A stretch of DNA of 64,000 nucleotides from Jeotgalibacillus aurantiacus (GTDB taxonomy: Bacteria; Bacillota; Bacilli; Bacillales; Jeotgalibacillaceae), in the NCBI RefSeq assembly GCF_020595125.1, contig NZ_JACNMS010000001.1, positions 558,001-622,000 on the forward strand, written 5' to 3'. Made by a program: the position numbers and the translations under genes. Numbering within the stretch: position 1 is the first letter of the stretch; each line of letters begins with the position of its first letter. Positions 25,129 to 32,787 of the stretch are shown piece by piece. The notes below the pieces were generated by a model. It worked only from the letters and a program-made list of their open reading frames with translations. It did not search any database and was not told the DNA's origin.

Positions 25129-25794
25129 ATGTCCAAAATGATTTTTTGCGACTTTGATGGGACGATTACAAAATCAGACAACATTATTTCCATCATGCGT
25201 CACTTTAATCCTCCTGGCTGGGAGCCGATTAAAGACCAGATTCTTTCCCGGGAAATAACGATCCGGGAAGGAGTGGGAAATATGTTTGCCATGCTTCCCT
25301 CATCACTGAAAGAAGACATTATCCAATACGTTGTCGAAACAGCTGAAATTCGCGATGGCTTCGGGGAATTTGTCGCCTATACAAGAAAGGAAAATGTCCC
25401 TTTAAACATTGTCAGCGGCGGCATTGATTTCTTTGTGAAACCGATGCTTGCACCGTTTCAGCTTGATGACCAGCTGTATTGTAACGACAGTGACTTTTCA
25501 GACGACACGATCCGGATTACCTGGCCTCACACATGTGACAGCCAGTGCTCTAACGATTGTGGCTGCTGTAAACCGAGTATCATTCGAAGGCTCGCCGGGG
25601 ATGATGTACAGAAAATCGTGATTGGCGATTCTGTCACGGACCTTGAAGCCGCTAAATTGGCGGATCTCGTTTTTGTCTGCGGTGAATATCTGGAAGAAAA
25701 ATGCCGGGAATTAAACCTTCCTTATCAAAGATTTGAAGATTTTAATGAGATCATTCAGTATCTCGAACAGCAACAGGAGGTGGTGCAGCGATGA
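25129..25794 (+). CDS. mtnX: 2-hydroxy-3-keto-5-methylthiopentenyl-1-phosphate phosphatase
   Basis: A 221-residue HAD phosphatase that dephosphorylates the MtnW product to the acireductone. Motif [13 protein letters not shown] is at the N-terminus (Asp nucleophile at about 7), motif II is [13 protein letters not shown] (about 100), and motif IV is [16 protein letters not shown] (about 166). A Cys-rich [15 protein letters not shown] loop (about 137-152) is typical of MtnX. The start at 25129 lies 4 bp after mtnW; upstream codons in this frame belong to mtnW territory. It overlaps mtnB in ATGA. Confidence 0.93.
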   Translation: MSKMIFCDFDGTITKSDNIISIMRHFNPPGWEPIKDQILSREITIREGVGNMFAMLPSSLKEDIIQYVVETAEIRDGFGEFVAYTRKENVPLNIVSGGIDFFVKPMLAPFQLDDQLYCNDSDFSDDTIRITWPHTCDSQCSNDCGCCKPSIIRRLAGDDVQKIVIGDSVTDLEAAKLADLVFVCGEYLEEKCRELNLPYQRFEDFNEIIQYLEQQQEVVQR

Positions 25795-26456
25795 GTGATG
25801 TGACGACACGCTGGAATGAACTGGCGGATGTAAAGGACACGCTTGGCGCGCGCGGCTGGTTCCCCGGAACGAGCGGTAATCTGTCTATTAAAGTCTCAGA
25901 TTCCCCTCTTCAGTTTCTTGTGACAGCAAGCGGAAAAGATAAATACAAAAGGACTGACGAAGATTTTCTGTTAGTAGATGCAAATAGCCGTCCGGTTCAT
26001 GATACTCATTTAAAGCCTTCCGCTGAAACACTGCTGCACCAGAAAGTATATGAGCTGACAGATGCCGGATGCTCGCTTCACGTTCATACCGTCAGTAACA
26101 ATGTAATCTCAGAACTTTATGCCAAACAGGGAGAGATCACCTTTCAGGGGCAGGAGCTGATCAAAGCATTTAACCTTTGGGATGAAGACGCAATACTTCG
26201 CATTCCGATCATTGAAAATCCGGCCCACATCCCTGATCTGGCTGAGCAGCTTGCCGGCAGGATCGAGGAAGGCATCTATGGCATTCTGATCCGAAACCAT
26301 GGCATCACAGCCTGGGGGCGTAATGCCTTTGAAGCCAAAAAACATCTTGAAGCGTTCGAATTTCTATTTGAGACACATTTAGCCTTACGACTACACACTC
26401 AAGGAGGAATATCACATGGCAACAATCACAATCAGAGATACTCAGGAAGTTATTAA
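25791..26456 (+). CDS. mtnB: Methylthioribulose-1-phosphate dehydratase
   Basis: A 221-residue class II aldolase-fold dehydratase. Zinc-site histidines are visible in LHVHTVSNN (about 97-105) and RNHGITAWG (about 168); the N-terminal [14 protein letters not shown] and TASGKDK segments bind phosphate in this family. The start overlaps the mtnX stop (ATGA). Its stop lies 41 nt inside mtnD, so the last ~14 residues ([15 protein letters not shown]) are encoded over the mtnD ribosome site and start. That tail is unlikely to be conserved; the overlap may couple translation. Confidence 0.93.
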   Translation: MSDVTTRWNELADVKDTLGARGWFPGTSGNLSIKVSDSPLQFLVTASGKDKYKRTDEDFLLVDANSRPVHDTHLKPSAETLLHQKVYELTDAGCSLHVHTVSNNVISELYAKQGEITFQGQELIKAFNLWDEDAILRIPIIENPAHIPDLAEQLAGRIEEGIYGILIRNHGITAWGRNAFEAKKHLEAFEFLFETHLALRLHTQGGISHGNNHNQRYSGSY

Positions 26457-26958
26457 AGGTGAAGAGCAGGTACAAGCATTTTTAGCAGAGCAAGGTGTGC
26501 TTTACGAGAAATGGGATCCATCAAAGCTCCCTTCTGCACTGCAAAACGAAACAGGATTAAATGACGAAGATAAAGAAACCGTTCTATCAGTATTTGATGA
26601 AGAAATCCGATCTCTTGCTGAGCGTCGCGGCTATCATAACTGGGATGTCATTGCACTAAATGAACAGACACCGGGCCTTGATGATCTGCTTAAGAAGTTT
26701 GAACAGGTTCATACACATACAGAAGATGAAGTGCGTGCCATCACTGCCGGATCCGGAATCTTCATTATTAAGAGCGAGGAAAAAGGTTACTTTGATGTGA
26801 ACCTGACGCCGGGAGATGTGATTTCAGTTCCGGTTAACACGCCACACTTCTTTACTTTGACAGATGAGCGCGAGGTTGTGGCTGTTCGTCTCTTTATTGA
26901 AAAAGAAGGCTGGGTAGCCCACCCGTTTCACGATCCTGAGTTTGAAGAAGCGAAATAA
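26416..26958 (+). CDS. mtnD: Acireductone dioxygenase
   Basis: A 180-residue cupin that converts acireductone and O2 to the methionine keto acid (Fe form) or the off-pathway acid (Ni form). The metal ligands are in [14 protein letters not shown] (HxHxxxxE, about 96-102) and the third His in [11 protein letters not shown] (about 140). The start at 26416 follows AAGGAGGAATATCAC. It is the last gene of the rightward S-box operon and ends in a terminator. The transaminase and nucleosidase steps of the pathway are not in this window. Confidence 0.95.
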   Translation: MATITIRDTQEVIKGEEQVQAFLAEQGVLYEKWDPSKLPSALQNETGLNDEDKETVLSVFDEEIRSLAERRGYHNWDVIALNEQTPGLDDLLKKFEQVHTHTEDEVRAITAGSGIFIIKSEEKGYFDVNLTPGDVISVPVNTPHFFTLTDEREVVAVRLFIEKEGWVAHPFHDPEFEEAK

Positions 26959-26967
26959 GAACAGATC

Positions 26968-26996
26968 ACCGCATCCTTCCCGGGTGCGGTTTTTTG
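26968..26996 (+). terminator. Terminator of the mtnWXBD operon
   Basis: CCGCATCC pairs with GGGTGCGG around TTCCC, followed by TTTTTT. Confidence 0.9.
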
Positions 26997-27147
26997 ATGG
27001 GCAATATGGTGTCGCGGGTTTGTGCGGAGATGGTTTATGGGTATTATAAGTCATATCGCTTAAATGAACGGACACCTTTTGATCACCGTTTTCCTTTCTC
27101 GATCCCCTTGTCATACGTTAAAATAATGAGAGTTAGGGGGAAGTGCC

Positions 27148-28293
27148 TTGAGAAAATTACTGCTGTTGATTGTCATCGTCCTTGGCCTATTTCTCACAAA
27201 GCCGTTCTGGGAAGAAGCTGTACCTGAGTCGGTGAATCTGTCGTTTATGGACCGGATTTCAGGCAGTGTTGTGTCTGCTGTGAACGGCAGCGCTATAGAG
27301 GATTCATGGAATTCAATGCTTGAATCTGTTACTTCTTTTATTATCGATATCAATGAGGTCGTACAAAATGCACCTGAAATATCGACTGAAAATGAAACGG
27401 CTGCGATTGCAAAACCGGATTTAGAGGTGCCGACGAACGAAATTTTTTCCGTGCATAATGTTCAGCTTGGTGATTCCGAGAGTTCAGTAGTGGAGAAAGC
27501 AGGACAGGCTGACCGGATGTCAATGAATGAATTTGGTGTGGAGTGGCACACGTATCACGAAAATTATCAAAACTTCTTTATGGCTTCCTATAATGAAAAT
27601 GGAGAAGTGAATGGCTTGTTCACGAATCAGGACCTGATTTCCTCTTCCCTCCCTTTACAAATGGGAAGCACCCGTGAAGAGGTTCGTGCCGAGCTTGGCG
27701 AACCACTGACTTATTTACAAAAAGGAATGGTCCGCTATCAGCTTCAAACGGACGGAGAATATGATATGTTCGCTTTCAATGGGGCGTATATCACCGTATT
27801 TTATGATTTACACGAAGAACAGACTGTAACAGCTATCCAAATCATTAACGACCGTCTCGAGGATCAGCGAGAAACGCTATATGCTGAACCTTCAGCTGAG
27901 CTTGAAGAGGGCTTTAAATATCAGCTGTTTGATCTGACCAATGCGGCACGCGTCGTACATGGCCAGTCTGTGCTGGAGTGGGACGAAGCCATCAGCGGTA
28001 CCGCTAAAAAGCACAGTACAGACATGGCGGAAAATAATTTCTTTTCCCATGATAACCTGGAAGGCCAGTCACCATTTGACCGGATGGATGAGGATGGAAT
28101 CGACTATGCCATAGCTGGTGAAAACCTTGCTTACGGGCAGTACAGCAGCGTTTTTGCCCACGAAGGTCTGATGAATTCCCTTGGACACCGTGAGAATATC
28201 CTGAAATCCGATTACGCCTACCTTGGCATCGGAGTTGACTTCAACGAAGACAGCCAGCCATTTTTCACAGAGCTGTTTTTCGATACATTCTAA
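27148..28293 (+). CDS. Secreted or membrane-anchored CAP-domain protein (YlbC-like)
   Basis: A 381-residue protein with an N-terminal signal/anchor helix (LLLLIVIVLGLFL, about 4-17). Residues about 105-245 resemble a CAP-associated N domain (VQLGDSESSVVEKAGQADR ... LQMGSTREEVRAELGEP). Residues about 255-381 are a CAP/SCP domain with HSTDMAENNFFSHDNLEGQSPFDRM, GENLAYG and LMNSLGHRENIL, carrying the two conserved histidines and glutamate. This matches the layout of B. subtilis YlbC. Extracytoplasmic role unknown. The start is TTG at 27148 with AGGGGGAAG; no ATG fits. Confidence 0.85.
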   Translation: MRKLLLLIVIVLGLFLTKPFWEEAVPESVNLSFMDRISGSVVSAVNGSAIEDSWNSMLESVTSFIIDINEVVQNAPEISTENETAAIAKPDLEVPTNEIFSVHNVQLGDSESSVVEKAGQADRMSMNEFGVEWHTYHENYQNFFMASYNENGEVNGLFTNQDLISSSLPLQMGSTREEVRAELGEPLTYLQKGMVRYQLQTDGEYDMFAFNGAYITVFYDLHEEQTVTAIQIINDRLEDQRETLYAEPSAELEEGFKYQLFDLTNAARVVHGQSVLEWDEAISGTAKKHSTDMAENNFFSHDNLEGQSPFDRMDEDGIDYAIAGENLAYGQYSSVFAHEGLMNSLGHRENILKSDYAYLGIGVDFNEDSQPFFTELFFDTF

Positions 28294-28317
28294 ATGAAAC
28301 AATCTAATCACAAGAAG

Positions 28318-28370
28318 ACCCCGGGCTCATTCTTCGGTCGTGAGAGGAGCATAGCCTGGCACGGTTTTTC
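28318..28370 (+). terminator. Possible terminator after the CAP gene
   Basis: CCGGGCT and AGCCTGG pair around a long loop and are followed by CACGGTTTTTC. The hairpin is weak, and a stronger shared terminator lies at 28396. Confidence 0.35.
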
Positions 28371-28395
28371 TTATAATCCCCATATAAAAACCATG

Positions 28396-28425
28396 CAAAA
28401 AGCGGAGCAAATTGCTCCGCTTTTT
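28396..28425. terminator. Bidirectional terminator between the CAP gene and the sqd operon
   Basis: AAAAAGCGGAGCAA and TTGCTCCGCTTTTT form a near-perfect palindrome with T-tracts on both strands. Confidence 0.9.
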
Positions 28426-28843
28426 ATCGTCTGAACACAAACCACTTCATAAAGAAAAAGCTCGACAAAGAAGACAACAGCATCGAAAGCCCTTTTGCTG
28501 TGTTCGTTTCCGCCCAGTCCGGCAAAATCGCGAGTGCATCCATGATCCATATGCCTCCGATAAAAACGCCATTTGCTATAAAAAGACTGGCTGTTGCCTG
28601 CAGAATAAACCCCACGAACTGCTTCTTATTTTTTTGCACATTAAACGTATAGCGCGAATTCCATACATAACTGTTCAAAATCGCCGCTGTATAAGCCACT
28701 GTATTAAACGTGGTCAGCCACCCCGCATCCTGCGTCGGGAAGGCAAACAGCAAAGCGTTTAATACGCCAATATCAATTAATGCACAGCTGAGTCCAATCA
28801 GAGCGTATTTATAAAATTGGGTCAATCCCTGGTTGTTCTTCAT
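28424..28843 (-). CDS. GtrA-family membrane protein
   Basis: A 139-residue GtrA-like protein with four membrane helices (about 10-32, 42-62, 80-100 and 110-135). It contains the family elements FYKYALIGLSCALIDIGVLNALL, AYTAAILNSYVWNSRYTF and FFMKWFVF. GtrA proteins are thought to flip or help export polyprenyl- or lipid-linked sugars. It is the last gene of the operon with the SqdX- and SqdB-like genes, 21 bp downstream, so it may act on the glycolipid made by them. The substrate is inferred from context. Confidence 0.85.
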   Translation of the reverse strand: MKNNQGLTQFYKYALIGLSCALIDIGVLNALLFAFPTQDAGWLTTFNTVAYTAAILNSYVWNSRYTFNVQKNKKQFVGFILQATASLFIANGVFIGGIWIMDALAILPDWAETNTAKGLSMLLSSLSSFFFMKWFVFRR

Positions 28844-28864
28844 TAATCACACCATCTATTTAAG

Positions 28865-29995
28865 TCATTTTGCTGCCTTATTATGATGCAGTTCCAGTGT
28901 TTGCATGTAATAGTCGTACAGTTGACTGGACTGATCATCCCATCCGACAGACTGGATGCCTTCATGGGCACGCACGCCCATTTTAACACGGTCTTCCTTA
29001 TTTTTCAGTTTTTCAACCGTGTTAAACAAGCCGTCCGGATGTGTTGCATGATACAGGAGCCCATTCACGCCGTCCTCAATCTGTTCCCCTGTAGGTCCGC
29101 TATCTGCAGAAATTACCGGGAGACCGGCAGCCATGGCTTCCATTAACACAAGCCCCAGCGTTTCAGTTGTAGAAGGGAATACGAATAAATCAGAAGATGC
29201 ATAAGCACTTGCCAAATCATCTCCATGCAGAAAGCCGGTAAAAATCGTATTGGTCCCTTTAAAATGCTTTTCAAGAAAGCTGCGATGTGGACCGTCTCCT
29301 ACAATTGCAAGGCAATAATCGTTGGATTTCTCCAAAACAGATTTAATTTTCTCCACTTCTTTTTCCGGCGCCAGTCTGCCTACGAATAATAGCAGCGTTT
29401 TTTCAGGTTGTCCGTTACTTAGACGATTCCGCATATCCTGTGAGAAATAGGAAGGATGGAACTGCTTCGTATCCACTCCGCGTTTCCAGTGATGCAGGTT
29501 ATGAAAGTTCTTCTCCTCCAGCTCTTTCAGCACCGCTTTCGATGTACATAAGTTGAGGCTCGCCTGATCATGGAGTTTTTTAAAGTACTTCCACATCGCG
29601 GGTTTCAAAAAGGAAAAGTGGTAGTAATCCGCATATTTTGGAACGTGGGTATGGTAAGAGGCCATCAGCGGCAGTTTCAGTTTTTTCGTATAATAAATGC
29701 CTGTGGCACCCAAAAAAGCAGGATTTACAGCATGCACAAGATCAGGCTGAAAATCTTTTAAATAAGCCTTTACCTTTTTTGAGAAAAAGGACAGCTTTTT
29801 ATCCTTATACAGAAAAAAAGTATAAGCGGGTACCCCCGCTACTTTGACTCCCTCAAAATCAGACACACCAAGATCCGGTGCGATCACAAGGATTTCATGC
29901 CCCTGCTTTTTCAGCCACCGGATGGATGCGCATAGTCTTGTGACAACGCCGTCTGTTGATGGAAGGAAGGTTTCTGTTATGATAGCTATTTTCAT
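28865..29995 (-). CDS. sqdX: GT4 glycosyltransferase, SQD2/SqdX-like sulfoquinovosyltransferase
   Basis: A 376-residue GT-B glycosyltransferase family 4 enzyme. It matches Arabidopsis SQD2 in several long blocks as I recall that sequence: LMASYHTHVPKYADYY (about 115-130), LKPAMWKYFKKLHDQA, the HHWKRGVDTKQFHP block continuing into MRNRLSNGQPE (about 178-205), and the donor-site SSDLFVFPSTTETLGLVLMEAMAAGLPV (about 275-300) with the EX7E pair. SQD2/SqdX transfers sulfoquinovose from UDP-sulfoquinovose to diacylglycerol. The SqdB-like gene directly upstream supports this over the related glucosyl- or mannosyl-transferases. GGAGGGAGG precedes the ATG. Confidence 0.82.
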   Translation of the reverse strand: MKIAIITETFLPSTDGVVTRLCASIRWLKKQGHEILVIAPDLGVSDFEGVKVAGVPAYTFFLYKDKKLSFFSKKVKAYLKDFQPDLVHAVNPAFLGATGIYYTKKLKLPLMASYHTHVPKYADYYHFSFLKPAMWKYFKKLHDQASLNLCTSKAVLKELEEKNFHNLHHWKRGVDTKQFHPSYFSQDMRNRLSNGQPEKTLLLFVGRLAPEKEVEKIKSVLEKSNDYCLAIVGDGPHRSFLEKHFKGTNTIFTGFLHGDDLASAYASSDLFVFPSTTETLGLVLMEAMAAGLPVISADSGPTGEQIEDGVNGLLYHATHPDGLFNTVEKLKNKEDRVKMGVRAHEGIQSVGWDDQSSQLYDYYMQTLELHHNKAAK

Positions 29996-30019
29996 AAAAT
30001 GATTCCTCCCTCCTTGACT

Positions 30020-31276
30020 TCAGCTCTGTACTGCCTGTTCAGTAAGTGGTTGTTTGTTTTCAGGAACACCTGGCTGCTGCTGTTTCGTCCATGTGCTTCT
30101 TGCCGGAATTTTCGAGTGATCAGCCCGGTGAGCATATTTTCTGGCGACCTCCGTTACTTCCTCAAGCAGCCCTTTATTTAATGTGATTGGATTTAATCCT
30201 TTTGATAAAAACAGTTCGTTTTTTACGTGCAGCTCATTCTCGGCTGCTTCTTTGCGCGGATTAGGGACATATGCAATTTCCCCGCCTGTCATCTCTGCCA
30301 CCATTTCAGCCAGATCACGGACGCGGTGAGTTTCTGTCATCTGATTAAAAATCATCACAAGATCACCTGCTGCAGGCGGGTTTTCAATCGCCAGCTGCAC
30401 ACATCTCACGGTATCCTGAATATGAATAAAGGCTCGAGTCTGACCGCCCGTTCCGTGAACCGTAATCGGATGTCCAAGGGCCGCCTGCATTAAAAAGCGG
30501 TTTAAAACGGTACCGTAATCACCGTCATAATCAAAACGATTGATCAGCCGCTCGTCCAGATTCGTCTCATGTGTGTTCGTACCCCAGACAATCCCCTGGT
30601 GAAGATCCGTAATCCGAAGCTGATCGTTTTTATTATAGTATTGAAAGAGCAGCTGATCCTGTGACTTTGTCATGTGATACACAGAACCCGGGTTCGTTGG
30701 ATAAAGAATTTGCTGCTCCACCCGTTCACCTGACTCCGTTTTAACTTCCACATCGAGATACCCTTCCGGAATTTTGACGCCTGCTGTTCCATAACCGTAT
30801 ACACCCATTGTTCCCAAATGCACAAGATGGATATCCATCCCGCTTTCCACAATGGCACAAAGGACATTGTGTGTTGCATTCATATTGTTATTCACTGTAT
30901 AACGTTTATGGCGCGGAGATTTCATTGAATAAGGAGCGGATCGCTGCTCGGCAAAATGAACGATGGCATCCGGTTTCTCTTCAAGGAGCATCTGAAGGAA
31001 ACGGTCATAGTCTTCTGCAAGATTGATATTAATATGCTTCATTTTTTGCCCCGAAACTTCTTCCCAGGCCTGAATTCTTACACCTAATGGCTGAATCGGC
31101 GTCAGGGATTCCACTTCAAGTTCATTGTCAATATTACGTCGTGACAGGTTATCAATGATGATCACTTCATATCCCTGTTTGGATAAATGAAGGCTCGTCG
31201 GCCAGCCGCAAAAGCCGTCTCCCCCGAGAACGATTACCTTTTTATGCTGATTAATAGAACGAATTTCTGCAGTCAA
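30020..31276 (-). CDS. sqdB: UDP-sulfoquinovose synthase (SqdB/SQD1-like)
   Basis: A 418-residue extended SDR/epimerase-fold enzyme. It closely follows Arabidopsis SQD1: VIVLGGDGFCGWPTSLHLSKQGYEVIIIDNLSRR (NAD-binding), VESLTPI, VHFAEQRSAPYSMKSP, LVHLGTMGVYG (catalytic Thr), YHMTKSQDQ (catalytic Tyr-x3-Lys), DLHQGIVWG, RFDYDGDYGTVLNRF, GGQTRAFIHIQDTVRCV and VPNPRKEA. SQD1 makes UDP-sulfoquinovose from UDP-glucose and sulfite. The start is taken as TTG at 31276 (AAAGGG with 8-nt spacing); a GTG at 31285 abuts the site. It heads the leftward operon sqdB-sqdX-gtrA. Confidence 0.88.
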   Translation of the reverse strand: MTAEIRSINQHKKVIVLGGDGFCGWPTSLHLSKQGYEVIIIDNLSRRNIDNELEVESLTPIQPLGVRIQAWEEVSGQKMKHININLAEDYDRFLQMLLEEKPDAIVHFAEQRSAPYSMKSPRHKRYTVNNNMNATHNVLCAIVESGMDIHLVHLGTMGVYGYGTAGVKIPEGYLDVEVKTESGERVEQQILYPTNPGSVYHMTKSQDQLLFQYYNKNDQLRITDLHQGIVWGTNTHETNLDERLINRFDYDGDYGTVLNRFLMQAALGHPITVHGTGGQTRAFIHIQDTVRCVQLAIENPPAAGDLVMIFNQMTETHRVRDLAEMVAEMTGGEIAYVPNPRKEAAENELHVKNELFLSKGLNPITLNKGLLEEVTEVARKYAHRADHSKIPARSTWTKQQQPGVPENKQPLTEQAVQS

Positions 31277-31531
31277 TGTCTTCACCCTTTACTATGTCGT
31301 TTTCACTATTAATAAATGTGCTGGAGCATTGCTAACTTGATGATCTTTCTTCATCTTTACCCTGATTTTATTATGATTATATCTGTTTTGAGGAAACTTT
31401 TAAAATGGTCAGACCACGGTGTTTTATTATGATAACAGATAGACGGAGTTTTTTTGTTGAGGAGATGTAAAGATTGGATTGAGTCAGAGAAATTCGGATG
31501 ATTATATGGAGCTGTCCGTGGTTTACTTGTC

Positions 31532-31717
31532 ATTCCTTCACAACACGAATTGATTCAGTCTTTTCAGCATTTTATTAAGTTCTTCCAGATTACATTTCCT
31601 TCTTTCCGGAATTTAATTCCTTCAATACAGCTTTTGAAGCTCATTTTCACTTCACTACAATTGCGGATTCCTTCTTTTCAACATTGGGATTCCTTCATTT
31701 CCGCCATTATTCCCTTC
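31532..31717 (+). repeat. Phased 5+4 core array, ATTCCTTC family
   Basis: Cores of the form ATTCCTTC start at 31532, 31553, 31574, 31595, 31616, then after 30 bp at 31646, 31667, 31689 and 31709/31710. Apart from a 1-bp wobble at the end, all short steps are 21 bp. Units 2 and 3 (ATTCAGTC, ATTAAGTT) are degenerate. The array follows the terminator of the leftward ABC operon and lies upstream of sqdB. Confidence 0.8.
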
Positions 31718-31719
31718 AA

Positions 31720-31783
31720 GTAAAAAACAGACGCGGAGCCATGTCAGCAGGTCCAACAGGACTGCCGGCATACGTTCCGCATC
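31720..31783 (-). terminator. Terminator of the leftward ABC exporter operon
   Basis: On the minus strand GCGGAACGTATGCCGGCAG and CTGCTGACATGGCTCCGC form a long hairpin with a few mismatches, followed by TGTTTTTTAC. Confidence 0.75.
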
Positions 31784-31786
31784 TGA

Positions 31787-32053
31787 TCAATTTTCGTATT
31801 TATCCGGATTCTTTTCCATTTCAATCTTCTTCTGTTTACGGATCCAGAACATGCCCGATACAGTCACAATGAAAAACAGCACATAAATGCCGAGTTCAAC
31901 GTTGCTGACGGTTTGCATCGTAATGTCATCCTTCATCAGCACGTTGATAAGCCTGAAATTCAGACCGAGTGCGCCGCCGATCAATAGGCCAAGAAAGATT
32001 TTTTCACGTGATTTTAACGTATCCATTCTTGTAGGTTGAGGTGAGTTGTTCAT
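31787..32053 (-). CDS. Small two-helix membrane protein
   Basis: An 88-residue protein I do not recognise. Helix 1 is about residues 18-38 (IFLGLLIGGALGLNFRLI), helix 2 about 53-72 (LGIYVLFFIVTVSGMFWI); the C-terminus is basic and charged (RKQKKIEMEKNPDKYEN). AAAGGAAC precedes the ATG, and the start overlaps the upstream gene's stop in ATGA. It is the last gene of the ABC exporter operon, so it may be an accessory subunit. Confidence 0.7.
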   Translation of the reverse strand: MNNSPQPTRMDTLKSREKIFLGLLIGGALGLNFRLINVLMKDDITMQTVSNVELGIYVLFFIVTVSGMFWIRKQKKIEMEKNPDKYEN

Positions 32054-32787
32054 GTTGATTGTTCCTTTCGTGATAATGCTGAGATGGAGTCACTGATGAT
32101 GTATGCAAGCTTCAGTCTGACGGTCCATGCATCGATGTCAGACTGGGGATTCCCTTTATTTTGTTCAAGGTACTGCAGGCCGGCCGTTTCATACGTACCA
32201 ATGGAGGACAGACCCCATTGATTTAAAATGAGCATCGGCCATTCCCCGTCCGTCATCATAGCATCAGATTGACTGGTAATCAGTTCCGCTGCCCTTTTAC
32301 TAAACCCGCAGGAACCGGCTGTTATATCTGCGGCTTTACCTAACACAATAGAAAATACACGGTTGGCTATCTTTTCTGTCTCCTGCCATTCTACCGGATG
32401 CGAAGCAAAGGCTTCTGCCTTCCGTCCGATAATCGTGTAATCCCTCTTTACTATGTTTCGCTTTATGTCCGGAATTTCCTGCTTATTGGTCTGAAACCAC
32501 GTGACGAGACGATCGAGGTCGCAATAATGATAGTAGTCATGCGGAAGAACAGATGCCCACTTAGCAGCGCGTCTTCTTGCATCAGCGACCCCTCTTTTCG
32601 GAATACGCCGAATGTGAAAACCCGCTTCTGTTAACAGGTGCTCAACAGAGGGATGAGTTTCCTCGCTCAGTAAAACATATTTATGCGTATAAGCGTTTGC
32701 CAAGTCTGTTGTGACCTGTGCAAGAGATCCGGTAATTTCTCCTGATGGATCGTGAAAAATAGTCAGTAAAGCTGGTTCATGTTTCAA
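32050..32787 (-). CDS. Uncharacterised protein with glycosyltransferase-A-like features
   Basis: A 245-residue soluble protein not assigned to a named family. It starts with a predicted beta strand (LLTIFHDPSG), has a mid-region DYYHYCDLDRLVTWF with a D-x-D pattern (about 85-100), and a later AGSCGFSKRAAELI ... DGEWPMLILNQWG region. This order (DxD after a short N-terminal domain, then an acceptor-side acidic loop) is reminiscent of GT-A glycosyltransferases, but it is only a resemblance. The start is TTG at 32787 with AGGAGG 7 nt upstream, overlapping the permease stop by 11 nt. It is in the middle of an ABC exporter operon. Confidence 0.6.
   Translation of the reverse strand: MKHEPALLTIFHDPSGEITGSLAQVTTDLANAYTHKYVLLSEETHPSVEHLLTEAGFHIRRIPKRGVADARRRAAKWASVLPHDYYHYCDLDRLVTWFQTNKQEIPDIKRNIVKRDYTIIGRKAEAFASHPVEWQETEKIANRVFSIVLGKAADITAGSCGFSKRAAELITSQSDAMMTDGEWPMLILNQWGLSSIGTYETAGLQYLEQNKGNPQSDIDAWTVRLKLAYIISDSISALSRKEQST

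Noticed and set aside
24756-25196. A 146-codon open frame antisense to mtnW/mtnX
   Set aside because: Overlaps two well-supported genes; codon bias artefact.
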